NCBI GenBank assembly: GCA_937950105.1
Contig: CALFEM010000216.1
Coordinates: forward strand, 1-9,525
Reading direction: 5' to 3'
From: an uncultured Alphaproteobacteria bacterium
Lineage (GTDB): Bacteria > Pseudomonadota > Alphaproteobacteria > Rhizobiales > Hyphomicrobiaceae
DNA: 9,525 nt
The stretch's first letter is position 1. Every line of letters begins with the position of its first letter. Below the pieces are notes generated by a model, which did no database searches, was not told the origin of the DNA, and saw only the letters and a list, made by a program, of their open reading frames with translations. Shown piece after piece: positions 1 to 6,256 of the stretch. The translations under genes were made by a program, and so were the position numbers.

Positions 1-26
1 GAGCCGAAGCATCCGCTGGACGCTGG

Positions 27-49
27 ATCCCGGCAACGAGTGCCGGGAT
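27..49. repeat. Short palindromic intergenic repeat (9-bp stem hairpin)
   Basis: A perfect 9-bp inverted repeat, ATCCCGGCA (27-35) and TGCCGGGAT (41-49), encloses the 5-nt loop ACGAG. It lies in non-coding DNA downstream of glyS. Elements of the form 'GGATCCCGG...CCGGGATGACA' are, from general knowledge, scattered in many copies between genes of Bradyrhizobium and Rhodopseudomonas relatives. The hairpin is seen directly; membership of a dispersed family is inferred because only one copy is present here. Confidence 0.6.
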
Positions 50-99
50 GACAATGCAGGTTGGCGGCGCTCGCGCGTTCCATTTCCCCAGCCTTCATG

Positions 100-190
100 G
101 AGAGAGGGTTAGGATGAGGGGCGGCCGCAAGCGCAACGCCGTCGTGTTGCCGCCCCTCACGCCGACCCTCTCCCCGCGAGCGGGAGAGGG
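100..190. repeat. Large imperfect palindromic intergenic element
   Basis: Two arms of about 26 bp (100-125 and 149-174) are imperfect inverted complements centred on GAGAGAGGGTTAGG / CCGACCCTCTCCC and GGGGCGGC / GCCGCCCC. The right arm also takes part in a second, alternative hairpin at 166-190. The sequence resembles the 'CCCTCACCCCGACCCTCTCCCCGC' palindromes that recur between genes in many alphaproteobacteria, probably as non-autonomous repeats. The palindrome is directly visible; the family assignment comes from memory of such genomes. Confidence 0.6.
166..190 (-). terminator. Hairpin just after glyS, possible terminator or 3' stabiliser
   Basis: CCCTCTCCC (166-174) pairs perfectly with GGGAGAGGG (182-190) around a 7-nt loop. 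The stem begins 9 nt beyond the glyS stop codon on the minus strand, so it would form in the 3' end of the glyS transcript. There is no T-run on the distal side, so it is not a classical intrinsic terminator. It is also part of the larger repeat, so any terminator role is inferred from position and stem strength only. Confidence 0.35.
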
Positions 191-199
191 GAAGAAGCG

Positions 200-2329
200 T
201 CAGCCGGCGATCTTCGAGAAGTCGGCGACGGTAAGCGTTGCCGCGCGGATCTCGTTCAACAGCTTGAGGCGGTTCTCGCGCAGCGCCTTGTCGGGTGCGT
301 TGACGATCACGTCGTCGAAGAACTTGTCGACCGGCGCGCGCAACTCCGAAAGCGCACGCATGGCGCCCTCGAAGTTCTCGACGTTGATGGCCGCCTGCGT
401 GTCGAACTTCACCTTGGCGATGGCCGCCGCGAGATCGCGCTCGGCCGGCTCGGAGAGCAGCGGACCCGAGACGTCGCCGTCGTAGCGCGTCTTGTCCTTC
501 TTCTCCTCGATCGAAAGGATGTTCGACGCGCGCTTTACGCCAGCCAGCAGGTTCTTGCCGTCTTCCGTGCCGAGGAATCCGTCGAGCGCCTCGACGCGCT
601 TGACGATCAGCGCGAGGTCGTCCTGTCCCGGCAATGCAAACACCGCGTCGATCAGGTCGTGCCGCTTGCCCTGGTCGCGCAGGAACACCTTGAGCCGGTC
701 CGCGAAGAACGCGAGCAGGTCGACGGTTGAGCCGCTAACTTTGCTGTCAGCTGCCGACACCCCATTCCACTCTGCCGGCACGGCCGCATCCACATTATCA
801 GGCAGCAAGCTCTCCCCGATGCCGAGCTTTTTCACTAGCGACAGCCTGAGATCATTCTCCAGCACAATGCGGATCACACCCAGCGCGGCACGGCGCAACT
901 GATAGGGATCGCCGCTTCCCGTCGGCTTCTCGCCGATGGCCCAGAACCCCACCAGCGTGTCGAGCTTGTCGGCGAGTGCGACTGCGATCGCGACGCTGTC
1001 GCCGTCCTCCTCCTTCGGCACCGTATCGGTCGGGCCTTTCGGCTTGTAGTGCAGCTCGATGGCGCGCGCGATCTCGGGCTTGGTGCCGACCTTCTCGGCG
1101 TAGTAGCGGCCCATCAGGCCCTGCAGCTCGGGGAACTCGCCGACCATGCCGGAGACGAGATCAGCCTTGCACAACTGCGCCGCGCGGCGCGCATCCTCCG
1201 GCGCGGCGTCGACAGCGCCGGCGATCTCGGCGGCGAGCTCGGCGATGCGCTCGACGCGCTCCTTCTGGCTGCCGAGCTTCTCGTGGAAGGTGATGGAGCC
1301 GAGCGCGATCTCCATTTCGTCGAGCGGCTTCTTCAGGTCCTGATCCCAGAAGAACTTGGCGTCCGACAGGCGCGCGGCGATCACCTTCTCGTTGCCGGCG
1401 ACGATCTGCTTGCCGTCATCGGCCGCGATCAGGTTCGACACGGCGAGGAACTTGTTGGCGAGCTTGCCGGTCTTCGGGTCGCGCAGAGAGAAGCACTTCT
1501 GGTGCTGCTTCATCGACGTCATCAGGCATTCGGCCGGCACGTCGAGGAACGCCTTGTCGAACGCGCCCATGTAGACCGTCGGCCACTCGGTCAGACCGGC
1601 GTTCTCGGCGACCAGCGCCTCGTCCTCGACCCACTCGAGCTTCGCCTTTCTGGCGATGTCGCGCGCCTGCTCGGCAATCGCCGCCGCGCGCTCCGACGCG
1701 GGCAGCAGCACCTTCGCGTCCATCAGCTTCTTGCCGTAGTCCTCGAAGCTCCTGGCGTGGATCGCCTCGCGGCCGTGGAAGCGATGCCCGCGCGTCGCAT
1801 CTCCACTCGTAAGTCCAGCGACCTCGAACGGCACGACCTTGCCGCCGAGAAGGCACAGGATCGAATGGATCGGCCGCACCCACTGGAACGGCGACGAGCC
1901 CCAGCGCATCGACTTCGGCCACGGGAACTTCGCCATCACGTCCGGTATGGTCTCGGCGATGATCTCACTCGCTGCGCGGCCGGGCTTGTCGATTTTCGCG
2001 ACGTAGAAATCGCCCTTCTTCTCGTCCTTGACGATCTCGGCCTCGTCGATCGACTTGAGGCCCGCCGCTTTCAGGAAGCCTTCGAGCGCCTTTTCGGGCG
2101 AGCCGACGCGCGGACCCTTGCGCTCCTCGCTCAATGCAGGCGACTTCGCCGGCACTTTCTGCACCGCCAGCGTGAGGCGGCGCGGCGTCGCGAACGCCAG
2201 CGCCTCGCCGACGTCGAGTCCGCGCGCCTTCAACCCCTCGACGACGAGGCGCTTCAGGTCTTCGGCCGCGCGCGCCTGCATGCGCGCCGGGATTTCCTCG
2301 GAGAACAGCTCGAGCAGAAATTCGGACAT
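200..2329 (-). CDS. glyS: Glycyl-tRNA synthetase beta subunit
   Basis: This is the beta chain of the bacterial alpha2beta2 glycyl-tRNA synthetase, which charges tRNA-Gly with glycine in the cytoplasm. In this family the beta chain provides tRNA recognition and the separate alpha chain (glyQ) holds the aminoacylation site. At 709 residues it has normal full length. Family landmarks are the N-terminal LLELFSEEIPARMQARAAEDL region (residues 4-25), GHRFHG (181-186), FHEKLGSQKERV (348-359), LVSGMVGEFPELQGLMGRYY (391-410) and ADKLDTLVGFWAIGEKPTGS (453-472). The C-terminal part, from about residue 560, corresponds to the DALR-type anticodon-binding region. The ATG at 2329 fits the conserved N-terminus. 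It lies 12 nt after the stop of the upstream small membrane-protein gene, which suggests translational coupling; no strong Shine-Dalgarno is visible. glyQ is not adjacent. Confidence 0.97.
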   Translation of the reverse strand: MSEFLLELFSEEIPARMQARAAEDLKRLVVEGLKARGLDVGEALAFATPRRLTLAVQKVPAKSPALSEERKGPRVGSPEKALEGFLKAAGLKSIDEAEIVKDEKKGDFYVAKIDKPGRAASEIIAETIPDVMAKFPWPKSMRWGSSPFQWVRPIHSILCLLGGKVVPFEVAGLTSGDATRGHRFHGREAIHARSFEDYGKKLMDAKVLLPASERAAAIAEQARDIARKAKLEWVEDEALVAENAGLTEWPTVYMGAFDKAFLDVPAECLMTSMKQHQKCFSLRDPKTGKLANKFLAVSNLIAADDGKQIVAGNEKVIAARLSDAKFFWDQDLKKPLDEMEIALGSITFHEKLGSQKERVERIAELAAEIAGAVDAAPEDARRAAQLCKADLVSGMVGEFPELQGLMGRYYAEKVGTKPEIARAIELHYKPKGPTDTVPKEEDGDSVAIAVALADKLDTLVGFWAIGEKPTGSGDPYQLRRAALGVIRIVLENDLRLSLVKKLGIGESLLPDNVDAAVPAEWNGVSAADSKVSGSTVDLLAFFADRLKVFLRDQGKRHDLIDAVFALPGQDDLALIVKRVEALDGFLGTEDGKNLLAGVKRASNILSIEEKKDKTRYDGDVSGPLLSEPAERDLAAAIAKVKFDTQAAINVENFEGAMRALSELRAPVDKFFDDVIVNAPDKALRENRLKLLNEIRAATLTVADFSKIAG

Positions 2330-2341
2330 GGGATCAGCTTT

Positions 2342-2602
2342 TCACTTGGTCGGATATTCGGACGGGGCGGGCGGCGGCACGGCGGGAGCCGGTTTGGCGG
2401 GAGTGGTCGCCGACGTCGTGGCAGTGCCGAGCAGCTTGCGGCCGACGTCCTCGACGGCGCCGGTGGCCGTCAGATAGCCCAAACCGATCACGCATGCACC
2501 GAGATACATCAACATCACCGGACGATGGCGGGCGAGGAAGAACAGGCCAAAGACCAGCAGGGGGATGCCGAGCGCGAGCCAGCCGGCGACGAGGGGCGTC
2601 AT
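2342..2602 (-). CDS. Small two-helix membrane protein upstream of glyS
   Basis: An 86-residue protein with two predicted membrane helices, roughly residues 3-24 (rich in Leu, Phe and Gly) and 28-50. These are followed by a short amphipathic stretch and a Thr/Ala/Pro-rich tail (about 58-84). No catalytic motif is visible and I do not recognise the family. The ATG at 2602 is preceded by GGGAG seven nucleotides upstream, a good ribosome-binding site. Its stop lies 12 nt before the glyS ATG, so the two are almost certainly co-transcribed. A small hypothetical gene next to glyS is, as I recall, common in Hyphomicrobiales, but no function is established. The coding call is well supported; the role is unknown. 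Confidence 0.75.
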   Translation of the reverse strand: MTPLVAGWLALGIPLLVFGLFFLARHRPVMLMYLGACVIGLGYLTATGAVEDVGRKLLGTATTSATTPAKPAPAVPPPAPSEYPTK

Positions 2603-2647
2603 GTCCTTGCTCCCGATAGGTCCGATCGCGGCCCGATTGCCGACCGA

Positions 2648-2962
2648 TCAGTTGAAGACGAGTGCAAGGATTCCTAGCAGAACGGCGGCGGCGATGAAGA
2701 GCCACAGCACGATGCCGGCGCTCGACACACCAAAATAGGCGAGCGCGGCGACGACGCCGGTGGCGGCGAGCCAGCCGAACAGCAAGGGTTGCATGGACCG
2801 CGGCCAGACGCGGCGGACGAGGAAGCCGATGAAAATGGCGCCGATGGCGATCAGCGTCGCCTCGCCGAGCACGCGCGGATCGGAGAGGAACGACCAGAAT
2901 CCGCCGCCAGCACCCGCCTGCAGCATCGCCACCAGCGGCGGCATCGTCAGTGCCGCGACCAC
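2648..2962 (-). CDS. Small three-helix membrane protein
   Basis: A hydrophobic protein of about 104 residues from the GTG at 2962, or 98 from the ATG at 2944. Three membrane helices are apparent: around EATLIAIGAIFIGFLV, PLLFGWLAATGVVAALAYFGV and the C-terminal IVLWLFIAAAVLLGILALVF. I do not recognise the family. GTG 2962 is chosen because AGGGGG lies six nucleotides upstream, whereas ATG 2944 has no ribosome-binding site. The open frame continues to an ATG at 3103, but that part would translate the tRNA-Gln gene and is not credible. The gene starts 65 nt after the 3' end of tRNA-Gln on the same strand with no convincing terminator between. It ends 45 nt before the next small membrane gene, so it may belong to a tRNA-Gln/membrane/membrane/glyS transcript. 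Confidence 0.65.
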   Translation of the reverse strand: MVAALTMPPLVAMLQAGAGGGFWSFLSDPRVLGEATLIAIGAIFIGFLVRRVWPRSMQPLLFGWLAATGVVAALAYFGVSSAGIVLWLFIAAAVLLGILALVFN

Positions 2963-3027
2963 GGCGTTCCCCCTCGCTCGACCCGGAGCCGGCCCGTCGA
3001 CGAAATGGGGCAGCACGCCGGAGGATT

Positions 3028-3102
3028 TGGCTGGGGCGCCAGGATTCGAACCTGGGAATGGCGGAATCAAAATCCGCTGCCTTACCACTTGGCGACGCCC
3101 CA
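3028..3102 (-). tRNA. tRNA-Gln (anticodon UUG), CCA encoded
   Basis: Read on the minus strand, the acceptor stem TGGGGCG (from 3102) pairs with CGCCCCA (ending at 3032), followed by discriminator G and an encoded CCA (3030-3028). The D-arm contains CCAAGTGGTAAGGC. The anticodon stem GCGGA/TCCGC closes the 7-nt loop TTTTGAT, giving anticodon TTG, which reads CAA (glutamine). The T-arm is CCAGG-TTCGAAT-CCTGG. All stems pair and the 75-nt length including CCA is normal. It lies back-to-back with tRNA-Pro, with a candidate promoter just upstream at 3143-3171. Confidence 0.95.
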
Positions 3103-3142
3103 TCAGCCCGCGCGGGCCATCGAGGTCCGCGAAGCGACGCGC

Positions 3143-3171
3143 ACCATAATGAAGCCGCGCCGGGCGGGCAA
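3143..3171 (-). promoter_or_regulatory. Candidate sigma-70-type promoter for tRNA-Gln
   Basis: On the minus strand TTGCCC (3171-3166) and TATGGT (3148-3143) are separated by exactly 17 nt. The -10 box lies about 40 nt upstream of the tRNA-Gln 5' end at 3102, a sensible distance for a tRNA leader. Each box matches the housekeeping consensus at four of six positions. Found by eye; the match is moderate. Confidence 0.4.
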
Positions 3172-3234
3172 TGGCGCTGTCGGACTGCCCACGAGGGCTT
3201 GGAGAGGCTTGGCAAGCATGCTGTGCGGAACGGC

Positions 3235-3263
3235 TTGCGGGCGGGCGATCACCTCGCTATAAA
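3235..3263 (+). promoter_or_regulatory. Candidate sigma-70-type promoter for tRNA-Pro
   Basis: TTGCGG (3235-3240) and TATAAA (3258-3263) are separated by 17 nt, with the -10 box matching five of six consensus bases. It points at tRNA-Pro, whose 5' end is about 90 nt downstream, implying a leader that would be removed in maturation. A short GCCGCC...GGCGGC hairpin follows the -10 box within that leader. No better promoter was seen closer to the tRNA. Confidence 0.4.
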
Positions 3264-3354
3264 GCCGCCTCGCTTCGGGCGGCGCGTTGCGGCGCTCGGG
3301 CGATGTCGTGTTGCTTGCGCACGTGTTTCAGCGGCACACGCGAGAAGGGTCGGG

Positions 3355-3431
3355 CGGAGCGTAGCGCAGCCTGGTAGCGCACTTGCTTCGGGAGCAAGGG
3401 GTCGGGAGTTCGAATCTCCCCGCTCCGACCA
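3355..3431 (+). tRNA. tRNA-Pro (anticodon CGG), CCA encoded
   Basis: Acceptor CGGAGCG (3355-3361) pairs with CGCTCCG (3421-3427), followed by discriminator A and an encoded CCA (3429-3431). The D-arm is GCGC-AGCCTGGTA-GCGC. The anticodon stem CTTGC/GCAAG closes the loop TTCGGGA, giving CGG, which reads CCG (proline). The T-arm is GGGAG-TTCGAAT-CTCCC. The length of 77 nt with CCA is normal. No duplicated 3' end was seen in the window, so there is no sign that this tRNA serves as an integration site here. Confidence 0.95.
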
Positions 3432-3460
3432 TTCTCACTCGGTTCCAGCTTTTCATCGCT

Positions 3461-3481
3461 GATGCGCCCGCAACGGGCATC
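3461..3481 (+). terminator. Weak hairpin downstream of tRNA-Pro
   Basis: GATG-(CG)-CCCG (3461-3470) pairs with CGGG-CATC (3474-3481) around a CAA loop, with a 2-nt bulge. It lies 30 nt after the tRNA-Pro CCA end and 45 nt before the next start codon. There is no T-run, so a terminator role is only a positional inference. Confidence 0.2.
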
Positions 3482-3525
3482 CGGGCGCGTTCACCGCGCG
3501 CCAAGTTCCCCGTGGCGACACGCTC

Positions 3526-4134
3526 ATGTCCCGTGCAAATCTTCCGCGAACCGCGAAGGAAGCACGGGATGCTGCTTTGGGCATCTTCGGATCGCACAGG
3601 AAACGACGCTTCAAGGGCACGATCACCGAATTCTCCTGGTGGCTGCTGCTGCTGCCGATCATGGGCGCCGGCGCCACGGCCCTGTTCGGCTATATGATGC
3701 TCGTGACCATTCCGTCCGAAATGCACGTTCTGAACCACGGCGTCGAGACCAAGGCCGAGATCGTACGCGTCTGGCGCGAGACCTCCAAGGATGCCAAGGG
3801 TCGCACCAATACCAGTCACTTCGCGCAACTCGCCTGGCAGGATCAGGCCGGGAGGCCGCGTCGCTTCGACCGGCTGAAAATCGGCCTCACGGCCTTCCGG
3901 CAGCTCACCGACGAAAAGGCCGCCGCCCAGCCGACGGTGATCCGCTACGATCCGGACGGCCGCCATCCGACGCCGTTCCTGATGGCCGATCGCGAAAACC
4001 GCGAATCCGATTGGGGCTTCGCCAAATGGGGCGTGATGGGCTTCGGCATTTTCACGCTGTGGAGCCTTTGGCTGATGCGGCGGAGCTGGGTGAGGGATCG
4101 CCACTCGAAACTCGCGGCTGCCGCCTCGTCCTGA
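3526..4134 (+). CDS. DUF3592-like membrane protein
   Basis: A 202-residue protein with a basic N-terminus (RKRR at 25-28), a first membrane helix at about 37-61 and a second at about 167-184. An extracytoplasmic or cytoplasmic domain of about 100 residues lies between them. That middle domain has the DUF3592 layout: an ETKAEIVRVW strand (74-83), a FAQLAWQDQAGRPRRF segment (99-114), and an IRYDPDGRHPTPFLM segment (139-153) that matches the family's typical V-x-YDP-x-x-P ending. Function is unknown for the family. The ATG at 3526 is the first in frame and gives a sensible N-terminus, but no clear ribosome-binding site precedes it, so the start is uncertain. The gene lies 94 nt after tRNA-Pro and 178 nt before the next gene. 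The family call is moderate, made from pattern only. Confidence 0.7.
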   Translation: MSRANLPRTAKEARDAALGIFGSHRKRRFKGTITEFSWWLLLLPIMGAGATALFGYMMLVTIPSEMHVLNHGVETKAEIVRVWRETSKDAKGRTNTSHFAQLAWQDQAGRPRRFDRLKIGLTAFRQLTDEKAAAQPTVIRYDPDGRHPTPFLMADRENRESDWGFAKWGVMGFGIFTLWSLWLMRRSWVRDRHSKLAAAASS

Positions 4135-4312
4135 CGCCCGAACGAAAACGCCGTGGCATACAGCCGAGGCGTGACTGGCTCGATCGTCAGGTTCAGTTCC
4201 CGGCCTCGCGGCCTGCGAGCAGATCGATTAGCCTTGAAGACGACGAGCCTCTGGTTCGCGCTGCCAAAGGCTGATACCGCTCGCGGTCAAATCATTTGCT
4301 GCGGGGCCCTTC

Positions 4313-5224
4313 ATGGCCAGCGACATCGCCTTCAAGACCAGCATGAACTTCGCCTACGGCGAGCCCTCGCCGATGGGGCCGGGTGTCGTGCGTCTGGTCT
4401 GCGAGAACCCGGGGCCGTTCACGTTCAAGGGCACCAACACCTACCTGGTCGGCTCGACCGAGCTCGCCGTGATCGATCCCGGCCCCGCCGACGAGAAGCA
4501 CCTCGCCGACATCCTGCGCGTCGCCGCCGGGCGGCCAATCACGCACATCTTCATCACACACACGCATCGCGACCACGTCGACAACGCCGCCGCGCTGAAA
4601 GCGGAAACCGGTGCGCTGACCGCCGGCTTCCGCCGCTCCGCCGCCTCGCGCGGCACCATCGCATCGAGCCCGTCGGGCACCGAGTTCGTCGACATCGAGT
4701 TCCATCCCGACATCGCGCTCGACCACGACGACATCGTCGCCGGCGCCGACTGGAAGCTGCGCGCGCTCTACACGCCGGGGCATGCGCCCGACCACATGTG
4801 CTTCGCGCTCGAGGGCCGCGACATGCTGTTCGCCGGCGATCACGTCATGGCGTGGAACACGACCGTGGTGGCGCCGCCGGAGGGCCGCATGGCTGATTTT
4901 CTCGCCTCCCTGCAGATGCTGCTGGAGCGGCGCATCGGCACATACCTGCCGGGACATGGCGGGCGCATCGAGGATGCCGGGCGGATGGTCAAAGCCTATC
5001 TGCTGCACCGGCGATGGCGTGAGCAGGCGATCGTCGCCGCCATCCGCGACGGCAAGAGCAACGTGCGCGAGATCGCCGCGATGATCTACGACCGGCTCGA
5101 TCCGAAGCTGCACACCGCCGCCATGCTCTCGGTGATGGCCCACGTCGAGCACCTGATCGAGCGCGACATCGTCACGGGCGAGGGGCCGCTTTCTTTCGAT
5201 CAGCGTCTTTCGCCGCGTCCCTAG
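4313..5224 (+). CDS. MBL-fold metallo-hydrolase, LACTB2-like, with C-terminal winged helix
   Basis: A 303-residue metallo-beta-lactamase-superfamily hydrolase with an intact two-metal site: HTHRDH at 83-88 (H83, H85, D87, H88), H157 in TPGHAPDH, D176 in FAGDH, and H215 in LPGHGG. The N-terminal region, with NPGPFTFKGTNTYLVG (32-47) and VIDPGP (53-58), is typical of the LACTB2-like branch. Residues from about 232 to 290 (RWREQAIVAAIRDG, then a helix-rich segment ending VEHLIERDIV) match the small winged-helix domain of that branch. The family includes RNA-cleaving and thioester- or lactone-hydrolysing members; the substrate cannot be told here. No signal peptide is present, so it is cytoplasmic. 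GCGGGG lies six nucleotides before the ATG. Its last 53 bp overlap the 3' end of the convergent DUF1499 gene. Confidence 0.9.
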   Translation: MASDIAFKTSMNFAYGEPSPMGPGVVRLVCENPGPFTFKGTNTYLVGSTELAVIDPGPADEKHLADILRVAAGRPITHIFITHTHRDHVDNAAALKAETGALTAGFRRSAASRGTIASSPSGTEFVDIEFHPDIALDHDDIVAGADWKLRALYTPGHAPDHMCFALEGRDMLFAGDHVMAWNTTVVAPPEGRMADFLASLQMLLERRIGTYLPGHGGRIEDAGRMVKAYLLHRRWREQAIVAAIRDGKSNVREIAAMIYDRLDPKLHTAAMLSVMAHVEHLIERDIVTGEGPLSFDQRLSPRP

Positions 5225-6059
5225 CCGAGCCCGCTTTGACCGGCTTGGTCGGGCGGCCCTTGGCGACGCGCTCGCCGCCCGAGCCGGGGATGGTCGATTC
5301 CAGCCGCTGCACGATGCCGCGCAGCAGGACACGCACGCGATGCACGTTGCGGCCGAAATCGTGGCGGCCGAAGCGCGACGCGGACCGGATGTCGATGCGG
5401 GCCTCGGTCGCCCCGCCCGCGACGCGCAGGACGACATCGTCGTAGAAGCCCAGCACCGTCGTGCGATCCACCGCCTCGATGACGCCGGTGAGACCGTTCT
5501 CCTCGGACGGCGGCTGCTCCTTGACGACCGTCATGCGTTCGCGACGCACCGCCACCAGCACGAGATCGTAGGCCTCGTCGACCGAGCGGTTGACGAGGAG
5601 CGGGGCCAGATCGGGAAACGCCTTCGCCTGCACCTCGGCGAAGCGTGCCGGATAGGCCGCCGGATTGGCCGGCGCCTTGCGCTGCGCGGCGAGTGTATCG
5701 AACGCGGGCGGCGAAGCCGGAGCGGTCGTGACGTCGTTGAGTTCGGGCAACGACCGCGCCAGCGGCACCACCGACAGCGGCCACGCCAGGATGCCGCCGG
5801 CGACCAGGAACGTGACGACCGCGCGCGCGGCCCCCGGCCCGCCGTGGCGCCAGATGCGCACGCTGGTGACGATACCGAGCACGATCGCCACCGCCGCGCC
5901 GATGAAGGACAGCAGCACGAGGCGGAGGAACACCGGCGTCGACATGCCGAAGAAGCGGTGCAGCACAATGCTCGCGGCGAGCAGCACCAGCGCGAACAGC
6001 GCAATGCGCGCGCTCCAGCGGGCGAGCGCCGGTGCCCCTTCGACCTTGGCAATCGTCAT
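5172..6059 (-). CDS. DUF1499 domain membrane protein
   Basis: A 295-residue protein with three N-terminal membrane helices (about 15-35, 44-68 and 79-101), followed by a soluble DUF1499 domain (about 105-256). Family signatures are the PARFAEVQAKAFPDLAPL segment (137-154), GFYDDVVLRV (204-213) and IDIRSASRFGRHDFGRN (222-238). The function of DUF1499 is not established. After the domain comes a Lys/Arg/Ala/Pro-rich, probably disordered tail (about 262-295), whose last 17 codons plus stop are antisense to the 3' end of the MBL-hydrolase gene. The start ATG at 6059 has GGGTGAG immediately upstream, close but purine-rich. It is divergent from the EEP-like gene across a 197-bp gap. Confidence 0.88.
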   Translation of the reverse strand: MTIAKVEGAPALARWSARIALFALVLLAASIVLHRFFGMSTPVFLRLVLLSFIGAAVAIVLGIVTSVRIWRHGGPGAARAVVTFLVAGGILAWPLSVVPLARSLPELNDVTTAPASPPAFDTLAAQRKAPANPAAYPARFAEVQAKAFPDLAPLLVNRSVDEAYDLVLVAVRRERMTVVKEQPPSEENGLTGVIEAVDRTTVLGFYDDVVLRVAGGATEARIDIRSASRFGRHDFGRNVHRVRVLLRGIVQRLESTIPGSGGERVAKGRPTKPVKAGSARDAAKDADRKKAAPRP

Positions 6060-6256
6060 TGCTCACCCATGCTGCCGCTCTCCTCGAACCGTCGTTCGTA
6101 GCCGCCCCGGCCGGGCGACGAAGCCAGGCTTCAAGTTTGGCGTCGGGTGTAACGCGAGAATCAGTCGAAATACAGGGTGACGGCGTCGCCGCTCGGGGTA
6201 TGCGGCGCTGAAATTCGGCACGAGGAGAGAGGACCACGGTCGAGACGACGGAGAAG

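Noticed and set aside
1049..2677. A 542-codon open frame on the plus strand opposite glyS
   Set aside because: It is antisense to a securely identified gene, has a composition dominated by Arg, Ala, Leu, Asp and Glu typical of reverse-frame GC-rich translation, and shows no recognisable domain.
2950..3462. Plus-strand frames with 'GRQDSNLGMAESKSAALPLGD' and 'SVAQPGSALASGARGREFESP'
   Set aside because: These are translations of the tRNA-Gln and tRNA-Pro genes, a frequent source of spurious hypothetical proteins.
3355..3525. Possible genomic-island integration site at the tRNA-Pro 3' end
   Set aside because: No integrase gene and no second copy of the tRNA 3' sequence are present in the window, and the following genes look like ordinary chromosomal genes.
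3328..4104. A 258-codon minus-strand frame containing 'AGRFELPTPCSRS'
   Set aside because: That string is the well-known false peptide made by translating a tRNA gene in antisense (here tRNA-Pro). The rest is opposite the DUF3592 gene.
4135..4312. The 178-bp gap before the MBL-hydrolase gene as a promoter or small-RNA locus
   Set aside because: No hexamer pair with 16-18-nt spacing was convincing, and only a short wide-loop GC inverted repeat was seen. Nothing could be supported.
6060..6256. The divergent gap between DUF1499 and the EEP-like gene as a shared regulatory site
   Set aside because: A promoter must lie here for each gene, but I found only a 5-bp GAAGC/GCTTC hairpin and no good -35/-10 pair or operator-like repeat.
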